Assembly: GCA_947166155.1 (NCBI GenBank)
Contig: CAMVDC010000004.1
Location: forward strand, 1-49,716
Source: an uncultured Prevotellaceae bacterium
GTDB taxonomy: Bacteria > Bacteroidota > Bacteroidia > Bacteroidales > Bacteroidaceae
Length of the DNA stretch: 49,716 nt
Direction: 5' to 3'
Numbering within the stretch: the stretch's first letter is position 1; the number at the start of each line of letters is the position of its first letter. Positions 23,168-32,757 of this stretch are shown piece by piece. Below the pieces are notes generated by a model. It made no database searches. It saw only the letters and a list, made by a program, of their open reading frames with translations, and was not told the DNA's origin. The position numbers were made by a program, and so were the translations under genes.

Positions 23168-24196
23168 TCAGTGCTTTTTGCTTTTCTCTGTCGGTTTCAG
23201 TTTGTTGACTCCTGATGTGATTTTCGATAGCAGTGGTATTGACTGGTCGACGAGTTCGGGGTGTTCTTGTGCGAATTTGTCGATGTGTCGTATGCGTTTG
23301 CTTTCGAGTATTTCGTCGATTGCGATGAGTATTCCGGTTTCTTCCACGTCGCCGAATCCGTCGTTGATGGCTGTTCCGAATACTTTCATGGTTGGCGACA
23401 GGCTCATGTAGGCGTTTACGAGTGGTGGTATGTTGAGGCCGAAGCTTCGTACCACTCGGTTGAGGATGACGTAGTCTTCCTTGAAGTCGCTGCCCGAGAA
23501 CATTTGCTCAAATTCCTTTGGGTCGTTCTCCATGGTGAGTGGTTTGATGGCGGTTATGATGTGCTCGTTGTCGGGGAAGTGCTTGTTGAGGAAGTAGAGT
23601 ATCATGTCGCGGCACCGGCGGTTGTAGGATGGGTACATGGTCATCTTGCCGAAGAAGTATTTGCAGTTGGGCATGATGACCGACAGTGCTCCGAGTCCGT
23701 CCCATAGGTTGTCGAGTGCGAACAGTCCCTTTGAGTCGGATCGTGTGGCTTGGTATTCGAGTGTGACGAATGAGCGTCCGAGCTCTACGGTGTAGGGCAT
23801 GTAGTTGTTGATGAACTGGTCGGAGAAGTGGAACATGTGTGATGTGGCGAGTCGTGGTTGTCCGTCGTTGTCGTATTCCACTTCGCTTCCGAGCAGGAAT
23901 CGGTATCCTCCGATGATTTCCTGTGCGTCGGGGTTCCATACGATGAGTTGCTTGTATGGGTTTTCGCATGTGTCGAATTCGTCGAGGTCGAGTTCCTTGC
24001 CTGTTCCTCCGCCTGCAGCTCGGAATGCTATCTCGCGCAGGCGTCCGATCTCGCGCACTACGTTTGGCGAGTTTTGCCACGTTACGATGTATATTTCGTT
24101 GTTGCTTCGGTTGGTGAACCTCAGTCGTTTGTCGTCGGTCAGTTCAGCTTTGAGCAGGTTGCGGTCGACGGGGGGTATTATGTCTTTTATGTCCAT
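23168..24196 (-). CDS. glsB: Glycine N-acyltransferase of glycine-lipid synthesis
   Basis: The start at 24196 (MDIKDIIPPVDRN) lies 2 nt after the glsA stop. The 342-aa product is a GNAT-type acyltransferase of the OlsB/hemolysin-like group: REIAFRAAGGGTGKELDLDEFD, WNPDAQEIIGGYRFLLG, the ELGRSFVTLEYQ motif and a long C-terminal part. In Bacteroides, GlsB puts a 3-hydroxy fatty acyl group on the amino group of glycine, the first step of glycine-lipid synthesis. Pairing with the PlsC-like GlsA supports this over ornithine-lipid synthesis. Codons past Lys-rich C-terminus end near the 65-bp repeats. Confidence 0.88.
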   Translation of the reverse strand: MDIKDIIPPVDRNLLKAELTDDKRLRFTNRSNNEIYIVTWQNSPNVVREIGRLREIAFRAAGGGTGKELDLDEFDTCENPYKQLIVWNPDAQEIIGGYRFLLGSEVEYDNDGQPRLATSHMFHFSDQFINNYMPYTVELGRSFVTLEYQATRSDSKGLFALDNLWDGLGALSVIMPNCKYFFGKMTMYPSYNRRCRDMILYFLNKHFPDNEHIITAIKPLTMENDPKEFEQMFSGSDFKEDYVILNRVVRSFGLNIPPLVNAYMSLSPTMKVFGTAINDGFGDVEETGILIAIDEILESKRIRHIDKFAQEHPELVDQSIPLLSKITSGVNKLKPTEKSKKH

Positions 24197-24198
24197 AG

Positions 24199-25041
24199 TT
24201 ATTGTTTTCCCAGTTCGTATACTTTGTCTTTCACCCATTGTGCCCACTCGGTGTGCGAGCGTGTGCTGTCGAATGTCTGCCAGGGTATTGGTTGTCCGAA
24301 TGTGACGGTGAACGATTTGCCTACGTTCTTGTACATCTCGTCGACGAGGAAGAGCATTGCGATGTTGACTTTCAAGTTGAGTCGTTTGCACATGTTGGCT
24401 ATGTTGTAGAAGCGTTCGGAGTTGCGTCCCGAGAAGTGTACGGGTATCACGTCGCGGTGGTACTCTATGCTCTTGGTTATGAATGTCTTTTTCCAGTCGA
24501 GGTCGCGTATTTCGCCGTTTTGTTTCCTTGAGCAGAGGCCTGCCGGGAACATCAGCACGTTGTTGTCCGACTGGAATGCGGCATCGACCATCTTGGGGAA
24601 GTTGCGGCTCTGGCTGCCCGTCTTGTTGATGGGTATGCACAGTGGTGCGAGGCCGTCGAGGTTCATGAGTATGTCGTTGACGAGGTATTTGATGCGGCTG
24701 TCGTATTTGTGGCAGAGTATGCTGCCCAGCGCCACGCCGTCTTCACCGCCCAGTGGGTGGTTCGACACTATGGTGTAGTAGTGTCCGCCCGTGTTGTCGG
24801 GCAGGGCGTCGAGGCCGCGCACGTCGAGGTTCATCTCGAGGTATGCCACGCATTCGTCGAGCCATTCCATGCCGTATTTGCCTCTGGCTCGCCCGTTGAG
24901 GTATTGGTTGACTTCGTCTTGATGGAGTATGTGTTTCAGCCATGATATCACCGGCCTTGGTATGTATTTGTATTTGCTGCCGGCTTTGCTCCTGACGATT
25001 TCTTCTACGTCAATCCTGAAGTCTTTGTTGTTTTGTGTCAT
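24199..25041 (-). CDS. glsA: O-acyltransferase of glycine-lipid synthesis (PlsC-like)
   Basis: This 280-aa protein is a PlsC-type acyltransferase: the H(X4)D-like motif reads NHPLGGEDG (about 114-122), with FPAGLCSRK, which corresponds to the substrate motif, near 187-195. It would add the second acyl chain to the N-acyl glycine made by GlsB. Gene order glsA-glsB with a 2-nt gap implies one transcript. The promoter at 25083 gives a leader of about 35 nt. Confidence 0.88.
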   Translation of the reverse strand: MTQNNKDFRIDVEEIVRSKAGSKYKYIPRPVISWLKHILHQDEVNQYLNGRARGKYGMEWLDECVAYLEMNLDVRGLDALPDNTGGHYYTIVSNHPLGGEDGVALGSILCHKYDSRIKYLVNDILMNLDGLAPLCIPINKTGSQSRNFPKMVDAAFQSDNNVLMFPAGLCSRKQNGEIRDLDWKKTFITKSIEYHRDVIPVHFSGRNSERFYNIANMCKRLNLKVNIAMLFLVDEMYKNVGKSFTVTFGQPIPWQTFDSTRSHTEWAQWVKDKVYELGKQ

Positions 25042-25082
25042 TGATTGTATGGTGAGTGTACGAAAGTGTGCACTATACGCTG

Positions 25083-25094
25083 CAAAGGTACGAA
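25083..25094 (-). promoter_or_regulatory. Promoter box of glsA-glsB
   Basis: Minus-strand TTCGTACCTTTG, followed by CAGC. The same extended box recurs at 36322, 40853, 41851, 42014, 47267 and 47315. Confidence 0.75.
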
Positions 25095-25237
25095 ATAATT
25101 CATAATTCGTATCTCATAAACATCATTTTTTGTTGCATGACATAGAAAATATGTTGCTAACTACTGTTTATTTATATTGTAAAGTGCATCATTATGCATG
25201 TGAAGCGGAGCGGAAGCCACGATGTGGATGGCGTGGC

Positions 25238-25590
25238 GTTTTGCTGCAGGTGTGCGGAAGTTTTGCTGTGTGAGTACAGAAGTTTTGCTGTGTGAGTACA
25301 GAAGTTTTGCTGCGAGTGCGCACTAATTTTGCTGCGAGTGCGCATAAGTTTTGCCGAGAGTGCGCGGTAATTCTTTAATTTGCGACGCAGTTTTATTAAT
25401 TTTCGGTGGAAAATTAATGAATTTACGTCGCAGTTTTATTAATTTGCGTCGCAAATTAAAGAATTCTCGTGCGCTCGCAGCAAAATTCTTGTGTATGCGC
25501 AGCAAAATTTCCGTGCGCTCGCAATAAAATTACTACGCACGTGTAATGAAATTGCTCCGCGTGTGGTGCTACACTCTTACGCGCGTGCGT
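25238..25590. repeat. Nested palindromic element, copy 2 (core 25370-25464)
   Basis: Same design as the element at 19566: left TTTTGCTGCGAGTGCGCA units, a 95-nt core with the same outer 15-nt inverted ends, and right CTCGCAGCAAAATT units. The core centre reads AATTTTCGGTGGAAAATT, which is the reverse complement of copy 1, so the core lies in the opposite orientation. It fills the 577-nt gap (25042-25618) between glsA and the YqaA-like gene. Confidence 0.85.
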
Positions 25591-25618
25591 ATAAATATAT
25601 ATATGTGTAGGGTGATTC

Positions 25619-26077
25619 TCACTGTGCTAATGAGAGTACGATATATGCCACGACGATGTAGCGCAGGCACTTGCCGATGAAGGTGTAGAACAGTGTGCCC
25701 CAAATGTTGGCACGCAGGATGCCGAGCGCTATGCTTATGGCTGTGCCCAAAATGGGTAGGAAGGCAAAGAAGGCTACCCACGAGCCGTATTGGCGCACGT
25801 AGCGCTGGGCGCGGTCGAGGCGGCTTTGCTTGATGCGAAACCACTTTGATATGGTTTCGGTCTTGCACATGAGGCCTACCACATAGTTCACCATCGAGCC
25901 TGCCACGTTGCCTGCCGTGGCGCTCATCACCGTGACGACGGGGTCCATGCCTGTGGCTACGAGCAGGGCACCCATCACTGCCTCGCTGCTGAAGGGAAAG
26001 AAGGTGCCGGCCATGAACGAGGCGAGGGTCATGCCCCAGTAGCCGTAGCTGATGAAAAACTCGTCTATAGGATCCAT
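25619..26077 (-). CDS. YqaA/DedA-family membrane protein
   Basis: The start at 26077 (MDPIDEFFISYGYWGM) is chosen as the family N-terminus; a much longer frame is open upstream but overlaps the next gene. The 152-aa product has about four membrane segments and DedA/SNARE-associated motifs (SFMAGTFFPFSSEAVMGALL, ATAGNVAGSMVNY, FFAFLPILGTAISIALGILR). DedA proteins move polyprenyl or phospholipid carriers or support membrane homeostasis; the YqaA subgroup is uncharacterised. It overlaps the preceding gene by 13 nt. Confidence 0.85.
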   Translation of the reverse strand: MDPIDEFFISYGYWGMTLASFMAGTFFPFSSEAVMGALLVATGMDPVVTVMSATAGNVAGSMVNYVVGLMCKTETISKWFRIKQSRLDRAQRYVRQYGSWVAFFAFLPILGTAISIALGILRANIWGTLFYTFIGKCLRYIVVAYIVLSLAQ

Positions 26078-27054
26078 GATGATAGTATGTAGGTGATGAT
26101 GATGGTGAGCGACAAGGTCCACACGATGATGTTGGAGAGCGATGTGGAGTCGTTGGCCACATAGTGTCCGCCCATGATGGCGGTGACGGGCATGACTGCT
26201 GGCAGGAGGATGTGGAGGCTGGTGGGTTGGAGCAGCAGCAGTAGGTAGAGTGCAAATCCGTGTATGCCTGCCTGGGTGAGTATGATGCGTGTGCGTGTCT
26301 TGTCGAGATGTAGGCGCAGGCGCAGGTCGCCGAATCCGATGAGGAATACCATGAAGCAGAGCCACACCACCATGGTTTCAGCCGCCGTGTGGGTGGCATA
26401 TCCTCCCCACTCGAAGTGGATCAGCTGGGCGAGCATCGTGGTAAACACATCGAACCGACCCATGCAGTAGGCAATGCTGCCCACAATCCACAGGGGGGTT
26501 ATGAGTCCCAGGATGGATGCAAACACACTGCGCAGGTTGATGGCGCGCAGCATATATGCCGAAAGCCAGTACACGGGTGCCATCCACCCAATCTTGGGGT
26601 AGACGAGCATGCTGATGCCCAGGTAGAGGAATGTGATGTAGGTGAGGGTTGCCGAATCGTCGATTTGGTAGGAACTGAACAGTGTGAAATACGACATGAG
26701 CAGGCATATCATCACCACGGTACCGGGCGTGAAGGCATGTAGCGATATGGCTGCGGTAAACAATGCCGCAAAGGTGAAGCTGATGGCTCGCGAGTTGACC
26801 CTCAGCATCACCTGCGATATGTTGAGTTCGCCAAGTATGTAGGTGCCCATCATGGCGCAGATGACGGCACAGATGGTGTTTATCGTCCCTGTGTGTGAGA
26901 TGAACGGTGGCAGCAGATGCCACAGCCCGTTGGCAGCATCGGCGGGAGTGAGGGTGCCGCGCGGTGCTGCAATCCATGCCACGACCATTATGATCACAAT
27001 GGTGTGGAGCGATGTGGGGCTGATAGCAAGTCTGTATTGGAAGTTCTTGAACAT
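26065..27054 (-). CDS. Polytopic membrane protein of unknown function
   Basis: This 329-aa protein has about nine hydrophobic helices spread over its length (e.g. 18-30, 57-75, 88-108, 115-130, 140-175, 183-200, 228-245, 262-280, 305-328). I recall similar proteins beside purD and YqaA in Bacteroidota, but know no function. No catalytic motif is apparent. It lies 25 nt after purD and overlaps the YqaA-like gene by 13 nt, so it is part of the S9 peptidase-purD operon. Confidence 0.75.
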   Translation of the reverse strand: MFKNFQYRLAISPTSLHTIVIIMVVAWIAAPRGTLTPADAANGLWHLLPPFISHTGTINTICAVICAMMGTYILGELNISQVMLRVNSRAISFTFAALFTAAISLHAFTPGTVVMICLLMSYFTLFSSYQIDDSATLTYITFLYLGISMLVYPKIGWMAPVYWLSAYMLRAINLRSVFASILGLITPLWIVGSIAYCMGRFDVFTTMLAQLIHFEWGGYATHTAAETMVVWLCFMVFLIGFGDLRLRLHLDKTRTRIILTQAGIHGFALYLLLLLQPTSLHILLPAVMPVTAIMGGHYVANDSTSLSNIIVWTLSLTIIITYILSSWIL

Positions 27055-27079
27055 ATTGGTGAGGGCCTGGCGGGGGTGC

Positions 27080-28351
27080 TTACAAGTCTTTGCCTATATC
27101 CGAGCGGAAGTATTTGCCTTCAAACTCTATCTTCTGTGCCTCGGCAAACGACTTGGCCAGGGCTTCATCCTTCGTGGCGCCGTAGGAGCTGACAGCGATG
27201 ACGCGACCGCCGGCTGTGACCACAGCTCCGTCGTTCAATGCCGTACCGGCATGGAACACTATGCTGCCATCCACGCGGTCAAGACCCGTGATGGGGAATC
27301 CCTTCTTGTAAGCCTCGGGGTATCCGCCCGATACGAGCATCACACACACTGCCGAGCGTGGGTCGGCTTCCAGTATGCGCTCGTCGAGGTTGCCCTCAGC
27401 AATGCCATCAAAGAGGTCGACTATGTCGCTCTTTATGCGCAGCATCACGCTTTCCGTCTCGGGGTCGCCCATGCGCACGTTGTACTCAATGACCATAGGG
27501 TCGCCATCCACATTGATGAGGCCGAAGAAGATGAAGCCTTTATAGTCGATACCTTCGGCAGCAAGACCCTCAACCGTAGGGCGGATGATGCGGTCTTCCA
27601 CCTTCTGCATCCACTCCTTCGTGGCAAACGGCACGGGGCTTACCGAACCCATTCCACCGGTGTTCAAGCCTGTATCGCCTTCGCCTATGCGTTTGTAGTC
27701 CTTGGCTTCGGGCAGTATCTTGTAGTGACGGCCGTCGGTCATCACAAACACCGAACACTCTATGCCGCTCAGGAACTGCTCTATCACCACCTTGGCACTG
27801 GCTTGGCCGAACATGCCGCCCAGCATCTCCCTCAGTTCGTGCTTTGCCTCTTCAAGCGTTGGCACGATGAGCACACCCTTGCCGGCACACAACCCGTCGG
27901 CTTTCAGCACATAAGGCGGCTGCAATGTCTCGAGGAATTGGAGTCCCTCGTCGATGGTGGTGCCGTCGAAACTGCGGTAGGCAGCTGTAGGTATGCCGTG
28001 GCGCTGCATGAATCCCTTGGCAAATTCCTTCGAGCCTTCGAGCACAGCGCCTGCCCGCGACGGACCTATCACCGGCACTGAGGCCAGCTGGCTGTCGGCC
28101 TTGAAATAGTCGTAGATGCCCTTCACCAATGGGTCTTCAGGTCCTACCACTACCATGTTCACTCCGTTTTCCAATACAAAACGGCGGATGCCGTCGAAGT
28201 CGTCGGCCTTCAGCGCAACATTTTCGCCCACACTCATGGTGCCTGCATTGCCCGGAGCAATAAACAGTTTCTCAACCTTGGGGCTTTGAGCGATTTTCCA
28301 TGCCAGCGCATGTTCGCGGCCACCGCTGCCTAATAAGAGTATTCGTTTCAT
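27080..28351 (-). CDS. purD: Phosphoribosylamine-glycine ligase
   Basis: This 423-aa ATP-grasp enzyme makes glycinamide ribonucleotide in purine synthesis. Clear motifs are [82 protein letters not shown] and [12 protein letters not shown]. Length is normal. The start overlaps the S9 peptidase stop by 4 nt (ATGA). Confidence 0.98.
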   Translation of the reverse strand: MKRILLLGSGGREHALAWKIAQSPKVEKLFIAPGNAGTMSVGENVALKADDFDGIRRFVLENGVNMVVVGPEDPLVKGIYDYFKADSQLASVPVIGPSRAGAVLEGSKEFAKGFMQRHGIPTAAYRSFDGTTIDEGLQFLETLQPPYVLKADGLCAGKGVLIVPTLEEAKHELREMLGGMFGQASAKVVIEQFLSGIECSVFVMTDGRHYKILPEAKDYKRIGEGDTGLNTGGMGSVSPVPFATKEWMQKVEDRIIRPTVEGLAAEGIDYKGFIFFGLINVDGDPMVIEYNVRMGDPETESVMLRIKSDIVDLFDGIAEGNLDERILEADPRSAVCVMLVSGGYPEAYKKGFPITGLDRVDGSIVFHAGTALNDGAVVTAGGRVIAVSSYGATKDEALAKSFAEAQKIEFEGKYFRSDIGKDL

Positions 28352-30519
28352 TTCAGATAGTCATTAAAGTATTGAGTGATTTTGTTGTGCAGGTGTATGC
28401 GGTCGGTACCCATCATGTTGTGCTCGTCGCCCGGATAGGTGAAGAGGTCGGGATAGGTATCGGCATCTATACATGCGCGTATAAATGATAATGTGTGTTG
28501 AGGCACACATGTGTTGTCGTTTCCACCATAGATGACGAGCAGACGGCCCTTCAGGTTCCCGGCCTTATTTAGGAGCGAAGTCTTGGCATAGCCCTCGGGA
28601 TTGCTCTGCGGGGTGTCCATATATCGTTCGCCGTACATCACTTCGTAGTATTTCCAGTCGATGACAGGACCTCCGGCCACACCCACCTTGAAAGTCTCGG
28701 GGTAGGTGGTCATGAGGCTTGTGGTCATAAATCCGCCGAAGCTCCAGCCGTGTACGCCAATACGGTCGGCATCGACGTATGGGAGCGACTTGAGGTATTC
28801 CACACCCTTCATCTGGTCTTTCATCTCTTCTACGCCGAGCTGGCGGAATGTAGCCTGCTCGAATGTCAGGCCGCGATGCTCGCTGCCGCGGTTGTCGAGG
28901 CAGAACATCACATATCCCTGCTGTGCCATCCAGATGTCCCAGCCGCGCACTCCCCAGTGGCGCGAGGCGTCGATGTTGTGGGCATGTGGACCTCCATACA
29001 CGTAGATGACTGCCGGATAGCGCTTCGATGGGTCGAAGTCGGTAGGCAGGATGAGGCGGTAATAGACGTCGGTCACACCGTCGGCTGCCTTCAGGCTACC
29101 CACTTTCATCTCGGGCACACGGAAGCGGTCCCACGGTTCGGCAGCAGTGAGCAGGCGCACCGGCTTGCCCTTGCCCTGAGTCGGGGTGAGCTCGATGTTG
29201 CGTGCCACGGTAGGCGACGAGTAGGTATCGACCATCATTGTGCCGCTCTGCGAGAGTTGCACAGTGTGCCATCCCTCTCCGTTGTCGAGCCCCGTGATGC
29301 GGCCGCGCATATCCACGCTGAAGATGTTCTGCTGCAGCGGGTGTATGGCATTGCTGGTATATACGATGCTCTTCGTCTTGGTGTTGAAGCCTGCAACGCT
29401 GATTACCTCCCATTCGCCCTTCGTCAGTTGAGCCAGTTGTTCGCCCTGCGTGTTGTAGAGGTAGATATGCAGGTAGCCGTCTTTCCTGCTTAGGTAGATG
29501 AACTTTGTGTCGTCCCACGGCAGGAACTGTATGGGGTGCATCGGCTCTACGTATTTACCGTTGCGCTCGTCGAAGAGCACGGCCACCTTCTTGCCCGACG
29601 TGGCGTCATACTGCACTAGTTGTGCGTGGTTCTGGTCGCGGTTGAGCTCTATCATGTATATCGATTTCTCGTCGGGACTCCATGCTATGTTGGTGAAATA
29701 GCGGTCGGTAGGGTCGCCTGCATCGAGGTAAATGGTGCGCAGGGTCTGTGTGTCATACACTCCCACCGTCACCTTATGGCTCTTCATGCCTGCCATCGGG
29801 TATTTGTCGGGCACGAGTTCTGCCACGCGTGCCGATACATCGACCTGCGGATATGTTGTCACCATCGACTGGTCCATGCGGTAGAATGCCAGCAGCCGGC
29901 CTTTCGGACTCCAGAAGGTGCCTTTCTCGATGCCGAACTCGTTGCGGTGTACGCTTTCGCCATACACCAGGTCGAGGCTTCCGTCGAGGCTCACTGCAGC
30001 GTCAATGCGTGTGGCCTCGTCGTTCTGTACGCCGGCCCGCGATATGTAGAGATTGTGGGCGACGGTGTATGCAACTCGATGCGACTCATAGCTGATGTCG
30101 GTATTCTCGGCATTCCTGGGCATCTTTATCGTTTCGACCACAGTCTTTGCACTCCAATCCACCATCACCAGCCCTTCAGTTGAAGGCAGTTCCACGATGG
30201 TCTTGTCGGCGTATGGGAACTTGGCATAGAGCAGGTTGCGCACTGCAGGTATGTTGGCACTGCGCAGTATGGAGTTGATTGACTGAATGGACAATAGTTC
30301 CTTCGTCTTCCCCTTGTTGTCGATGGTAGCCACCGATTCTACATCAAGTTTCACCAGTTGGTCGCCCCACCATGCATAGTAAGCATATTCGGGCACATTG
30401 TCGTAGTAGGTCTTGCCGCCAGGTATGAGGTCGTCGATAGTGAAAAGTTTCTTGTCTTGAGCCATCATGCACGAAGTCGCTACCAAGGCAGCGACCAATA
30501 ATAGTGAGTGGATTTTCAT
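28348..30519 (-). CDS. S9-family prolyl peptidase (DPP IV/PtpA-like)
   Basis: The start at 30519 begins a signal sequence ([17 protein letters not shown]); Cys17 could be a lipobox cysteine. The frame stays open to 30645, but that part is a hairpin repeat. The 723-aa product has an N-terminal beta-propeller (about 40-470; [18 protein letters not shown]) and a C-terminal alpha/beta hydrolase with Ser593 in GWSFGG, Asp668 in GGNDNT and His700 in GDEHNM. It should release di- or tripeptides from proline-containing peptides in the periplasm, feeding peptide catabolism. Confidence 0.93.
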   Translation of the reverse strand: MKIHSLLLVAALVATSCMMAQDKKLFTIDDLIPGGKTYYDNVPEYAYYAWWGDQLVKLDVESVATIDNKGKTKELLSIQSINSILRSANIPAVRNLLYAKFPYADKTIVELPSTEGLVMVDWSAKTVVETIKMPRNAENTDISYESHRVAYTVAHNLYISRAGVQNDEATRIDAAVSLDGSLDLVYGESVHRNEFGIEKGTFWSPKGRLLAFYRMDQSMVTTYPQVDVSARVAELVPDKYPMAGMKSHKVTVGVYDTQTLRTIYLDAGDPTDRYFTNIAWSPDEKSIYMIELNRDQNHAQLVQYDATSGKKVAVLFDERNGKYVEPMHPIQFLPWDDTKFIYLSRKDGYLHIYLYNTQGEQLAQLTKGEWEVISVAGFNTKTKSIVYTSNAIHPLQQNIFSVDMRGRITGLDNGEGWHTVQLSQSGTMMVDTYSSPTVARNIELTPTQGKGKPVRLLTAAEPWDRFRVPEMKVGSLKAADGVTDVYYRLILPTDFDPSKRYPAVIYVYGGPHAHNIDASRHWGVRGWDIWMAQQGYVMFCLDNRGSEHRGLTFEQATFRQLGVEEMKDQMKGVEYLKSLPYVDADRIGVHGWSFGGFMTTSLMTTYPETFKVGVAGGPVIDWKYYEVMYGERYMDTPQSNPEGYAKTSLLNKAGNLKGRLLVIYGGNDNTCVPQHTLSFIRACIDADTYPDLFTYPGDEHNMMGTDRIHLHNKITQYFNDYLK

Positions 30520-30546
30520 GTCGTATATGTTTGGGTGTATAGATAA

Positions 30547-30642
30547 AAGGTCCTCTCCCCAACCCTCCCCCTTTTTGAGGAGTGAGCACCAACTATATGG
30601 CACTCCTTTCCCAAAAAGGGGGAAGACTGAGGAGAGGACCTT
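30547..30642. repeat. Long hairpin between S9 peptidase and OmpA-family genes
   Basis: AAGGTCCTCTCC (30547-30558) pairs exactly with GGAGAGGACCTT (30631-30642), with further pairing of CCCTTTTT and AAAAAGGG inside. It may end the OmpA-family transcript. The CCCTCCCCCTTT stretch is shared with the hairpin at 59-88. Confidence 0.8.
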
Positions 30643-30647
30643 CATTC

Positions 30648-31799
30648 TTATTTCCCTTCAATAATCACACAGCGGTTTTCGTCGTTGGTAGTGAATGGCT
30701 GCACAGTGTCGCCGTAAGCCTTCGATGAGATTTGGCTCTGAGGCACACCTTTCTTCTTCAGCATATCCACAACCTTGTTCACACGCTGTTCAGAATACAT
30801 CTGGTTCAACTTGGCGTTACCAGTCTGCTTGTCGGCATATCCGCTAACGTTCAGTTTCTTGGCTGGATACTTCTTTGCCCAGTCGGCAGCTTTGGTCACG
30901 AGCGATTCGGGATCTACATTAGCCTCGCGGATAGCATAGTGAAGCACCACTCGCAGCGGTTCTTCCACTACTTTCACAGGCTCGGGCTTAGCTACAGGTT
31001 CGGGTTGGCGCACAGGCTCTGGTTGACGCACCTGTTCGGGCTGACGCACTACTACTGGTTGTGCAGGCACTACAGGCTTCACAGGCTCTGGAGCCTTCTT
31101 TGCGTGTGGTTCCTTATGTCCAAACTTATAAGTAAGTCCCAACTGAGCAGTGATCATCCAGTCGTCGGAGTTGTGATACTTCGAGTTGAAACGGTCGGAC
31201 AGTGAATTGGCATCAACTTCCAGACCCAATGCCCAGTGCTTTGCAAGGTTGAGATCGAACAACAGACCTGCACGCAGGTTGTGGCTCAGCAGTTGTTTAC
31301 GCTCTGTGCCCTCACCCCATGCGTTGGTTGTCATCGTAGCAGGCAATCTCATCGAGAGGAACTCGCTGTTGTCCCATGCGTAGTTGAGACCCACACCTCC
31401 CACAAAGATTACGTTAAACTTGTGATACTTTGTCTTCGAGAAGATGTTCATGAGGTTGAACAACACGTCGGCATTGGTGTTGACGTAGTTGTACTTATAC
31501 TTCATAGGGTCGCCGGCAGTAGGAATACCACCCTTCGACTCCCATGCGTTGACATGCAGTCGTGCACCGACAGCCGAGTTGAACCAGGCACCAGCACCGA
31601 TGCTGGCTGTAGGGCTCAGCAGTTTGGTGAGCGACACATCGGTCAGAGTAGTACCCAAACCACCCTGCAACTGGATGAAACCATAGGGATAAGGCCTGTA
31701 TCCCAGTGTCTGGCATTCGCCTTCACACTCTTGTGCACTGGCCGTAAGTGCACCAACAGCCATCAAAGCTGTTGCAAACAATGACTTGATAATGCGCAT
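30648..31799 (-). CDS. OmpA-family outer membrane protein
   Basis: This 383-aa protein has a signal peptide (1-22), an N-terminal beta-barrel-like domain (about 30-225; YGFIQLQGGLGTTLTD, ending LTYKFG), a Pro/Val/Glu repeat linker (about 230-272; RQPEPV units) and a C-terminal OmpA peptidoglycan-binding domain (about 285-383; LNVSGYADKQTGNAKLNQMYSEQRVNKV). It should anchor the outer membrane to the cell wall. Strong single-gene expression fits its own promoter at 31843. Confidence 0.95.
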   Translation of the reverse strand: MRIIKSLFATALMAVGALTASAQECEGECQTLGYRPYPYGFIQLQGGLGTTLTDVSLTKLLSPTASIGAGAWFNSAVGARLHVNAWESKGGIPTAGDPMKYKYNYVNTNADVLFNLMNIFSKTKYHKFNVIFVGGVGLNYAWDNSEFLSMRLPATMTTNAWGEGTERKQLLSHNLRAGLLFDLNLAKHWALGLEVDANSLSDRFNSKYHNSDDWMITAQLGLTYKFGHKEPHAKKAPEPVKPVVPAQPVVVRQPEQVRQPEPVRQPEPVAKPEPVKVVEEPLRVVLHYAIREANVDPESLVTKAADWAKKYPAKKLNVSGYADKQTGNAKLNQMYSEQRVNKVVDMLKKKGVPQSQISSKAYGDTVQPFTTNDENRCVIIEGK

Positions 31800-31842
31800 A
31801 ATCTTTAGATGTTTTTAAATGTCATATACAGTTGTTTGGGTG

Positions 31843-31850
31843 CAAATATA
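31843..31850 (-). promoter_or_regulatory. -7 box of OmpA-family gene
   Basis: Minus-strand TATATTTG with a TTG 21 nt upstream, 43 nt before the start codon. Confidence 0.65.
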
Positions 31851-32025
31851 GTTAATAATTCTGAATTAAAACAACAAAATGTGAAATAATTTGCCTGCAG
31901 ACATACAAAATCACATATACTCCACTCTGTTTTACCTCGTGTTGCATCGGTTTTGCTTTTCATTTATCAACTCTTATCTTCATATTTGCCTCCAAATACA
32001 ATGGTTGTAATGCATAAGTGTGTGG

Positions 32026-32631
32026 TTATTGAGTGTCGGTTGTGTTGGTTGTCTCGGTGGCCTGCTGGTAGCAGTATCGGCATAGGGGTTCGTATTCGTT
32101 GACTTCGCCGAGCAGCACGCGTCGCTGGTCGGTGACCTTGCGGTGTGATACGTAGGCGAGTGCTCCGCAGCGTACGCAGATGGCGTGTACCTTTGTCACG
32201 TCGTCGGCTATGGCGCATAGTGCGGGCATAGGTCCGAAGGGCTGGCCTCGGAAGTCCATGTCGAGTCCTGCCACTATGACCCTCACACCCCTACGTGCCA
32301 GTTCGTTGCATACGTCGACAATTCCATCGTCGAAGAATTGTGCTTCGTCGATGCCAATGACATCGCAGTCGCTGCCCAGCAGCAGTATGCTCGACGAGTT
32401 GTCGACAGGTGTTGAGTTGATGGCAACACCTTCGTGTGTCACCACGTCGGCGTCTGAATATCGTGTGTCAATGGCTGGTTTGAATATCTCGACGTTTTGA
32501 TGTGCGAATTGTGCACGTTTCATGCGGCGTATGAGTTCTTCGGTCTTACCCGAGAACATCGAGCCGCACACGACTTCGATGCGGCCGGTGCGCATCATCT
32601 CTCCATTACGATAGTCAACAGTGTTGTTCAT
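32026..32631 (-). CDS. tdk: Thymidine kinase (type II)
   Basis: This 201-aa enzyme phosphorylates thymidine for salvage. It shows the P-loop [11 protein letters not shown] (24-34), the catalytic glutamate region [11 protein letters not shown], the [10 protein letters not shown] lasso-type segment, and two zinc-ligand pairs (CVRC and CRYC). Length is normal. The stretch 31800-32025 beyond its 3' end holds only the OmpA-family promoter and AT-rich sequence. Confidence 0.97.
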   Translation of the reverse strand: MNNTVDYRNGEMMRTGRIEVVCGSMFSGKTEELIRRMKRAQFAHQNVEIFKPAIDTRYSDADVVTHEGVAINSTPVDNSSSILLLGSDCDVIGIDEAQFFDDGIVDVCNELARRGVRVIVAGLDMDFRGQPFGPMPALCAIADDVTKVHAICVRCGALAYVSHRKVTDQRRVLLGEVNEYEPLCRYCYQQATETTNTTDTQ

Positions 32632-32637
32632 ATCTTA

Positions 32638-32728
32638 TATCTGATGTCTTATTCAGTTTATATCTGATGTCTTATTCAGTTTATATCTGATGTCTTATTC
32701 AGTTTAAGTCTGATGTCCTATTCAGTTA
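32638..32728. repeat. Four copies of a 23-bp tandem repeat upstream of tdk
   Basis: Units of TATCTGATGTCTTATTCAGTT (plus two bases), the last one diverged. The array occupies the leader and promoter region of tdk, so I cannot see a clear tdk promoter. Confidence 0.9.
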
Positions 32729-32757
32729 ATGACGTTTTCTCTGTGTTTATTGTTGGT

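Noticed and set aside
22866-23411. Plus-strand reading frame starting MKKTSKPKVLGIFG
   Set aside because: It runs through a terminator hairpin and a 65-bp tandem repeat and overlaps the glsB 3' end; composition is not protein-like.
30520-30645. N-terminal extension of the S9 peptidase
   Set aside because: It is a translation of the hairpin at 30547-30642; the signal sequence starts at 30519.
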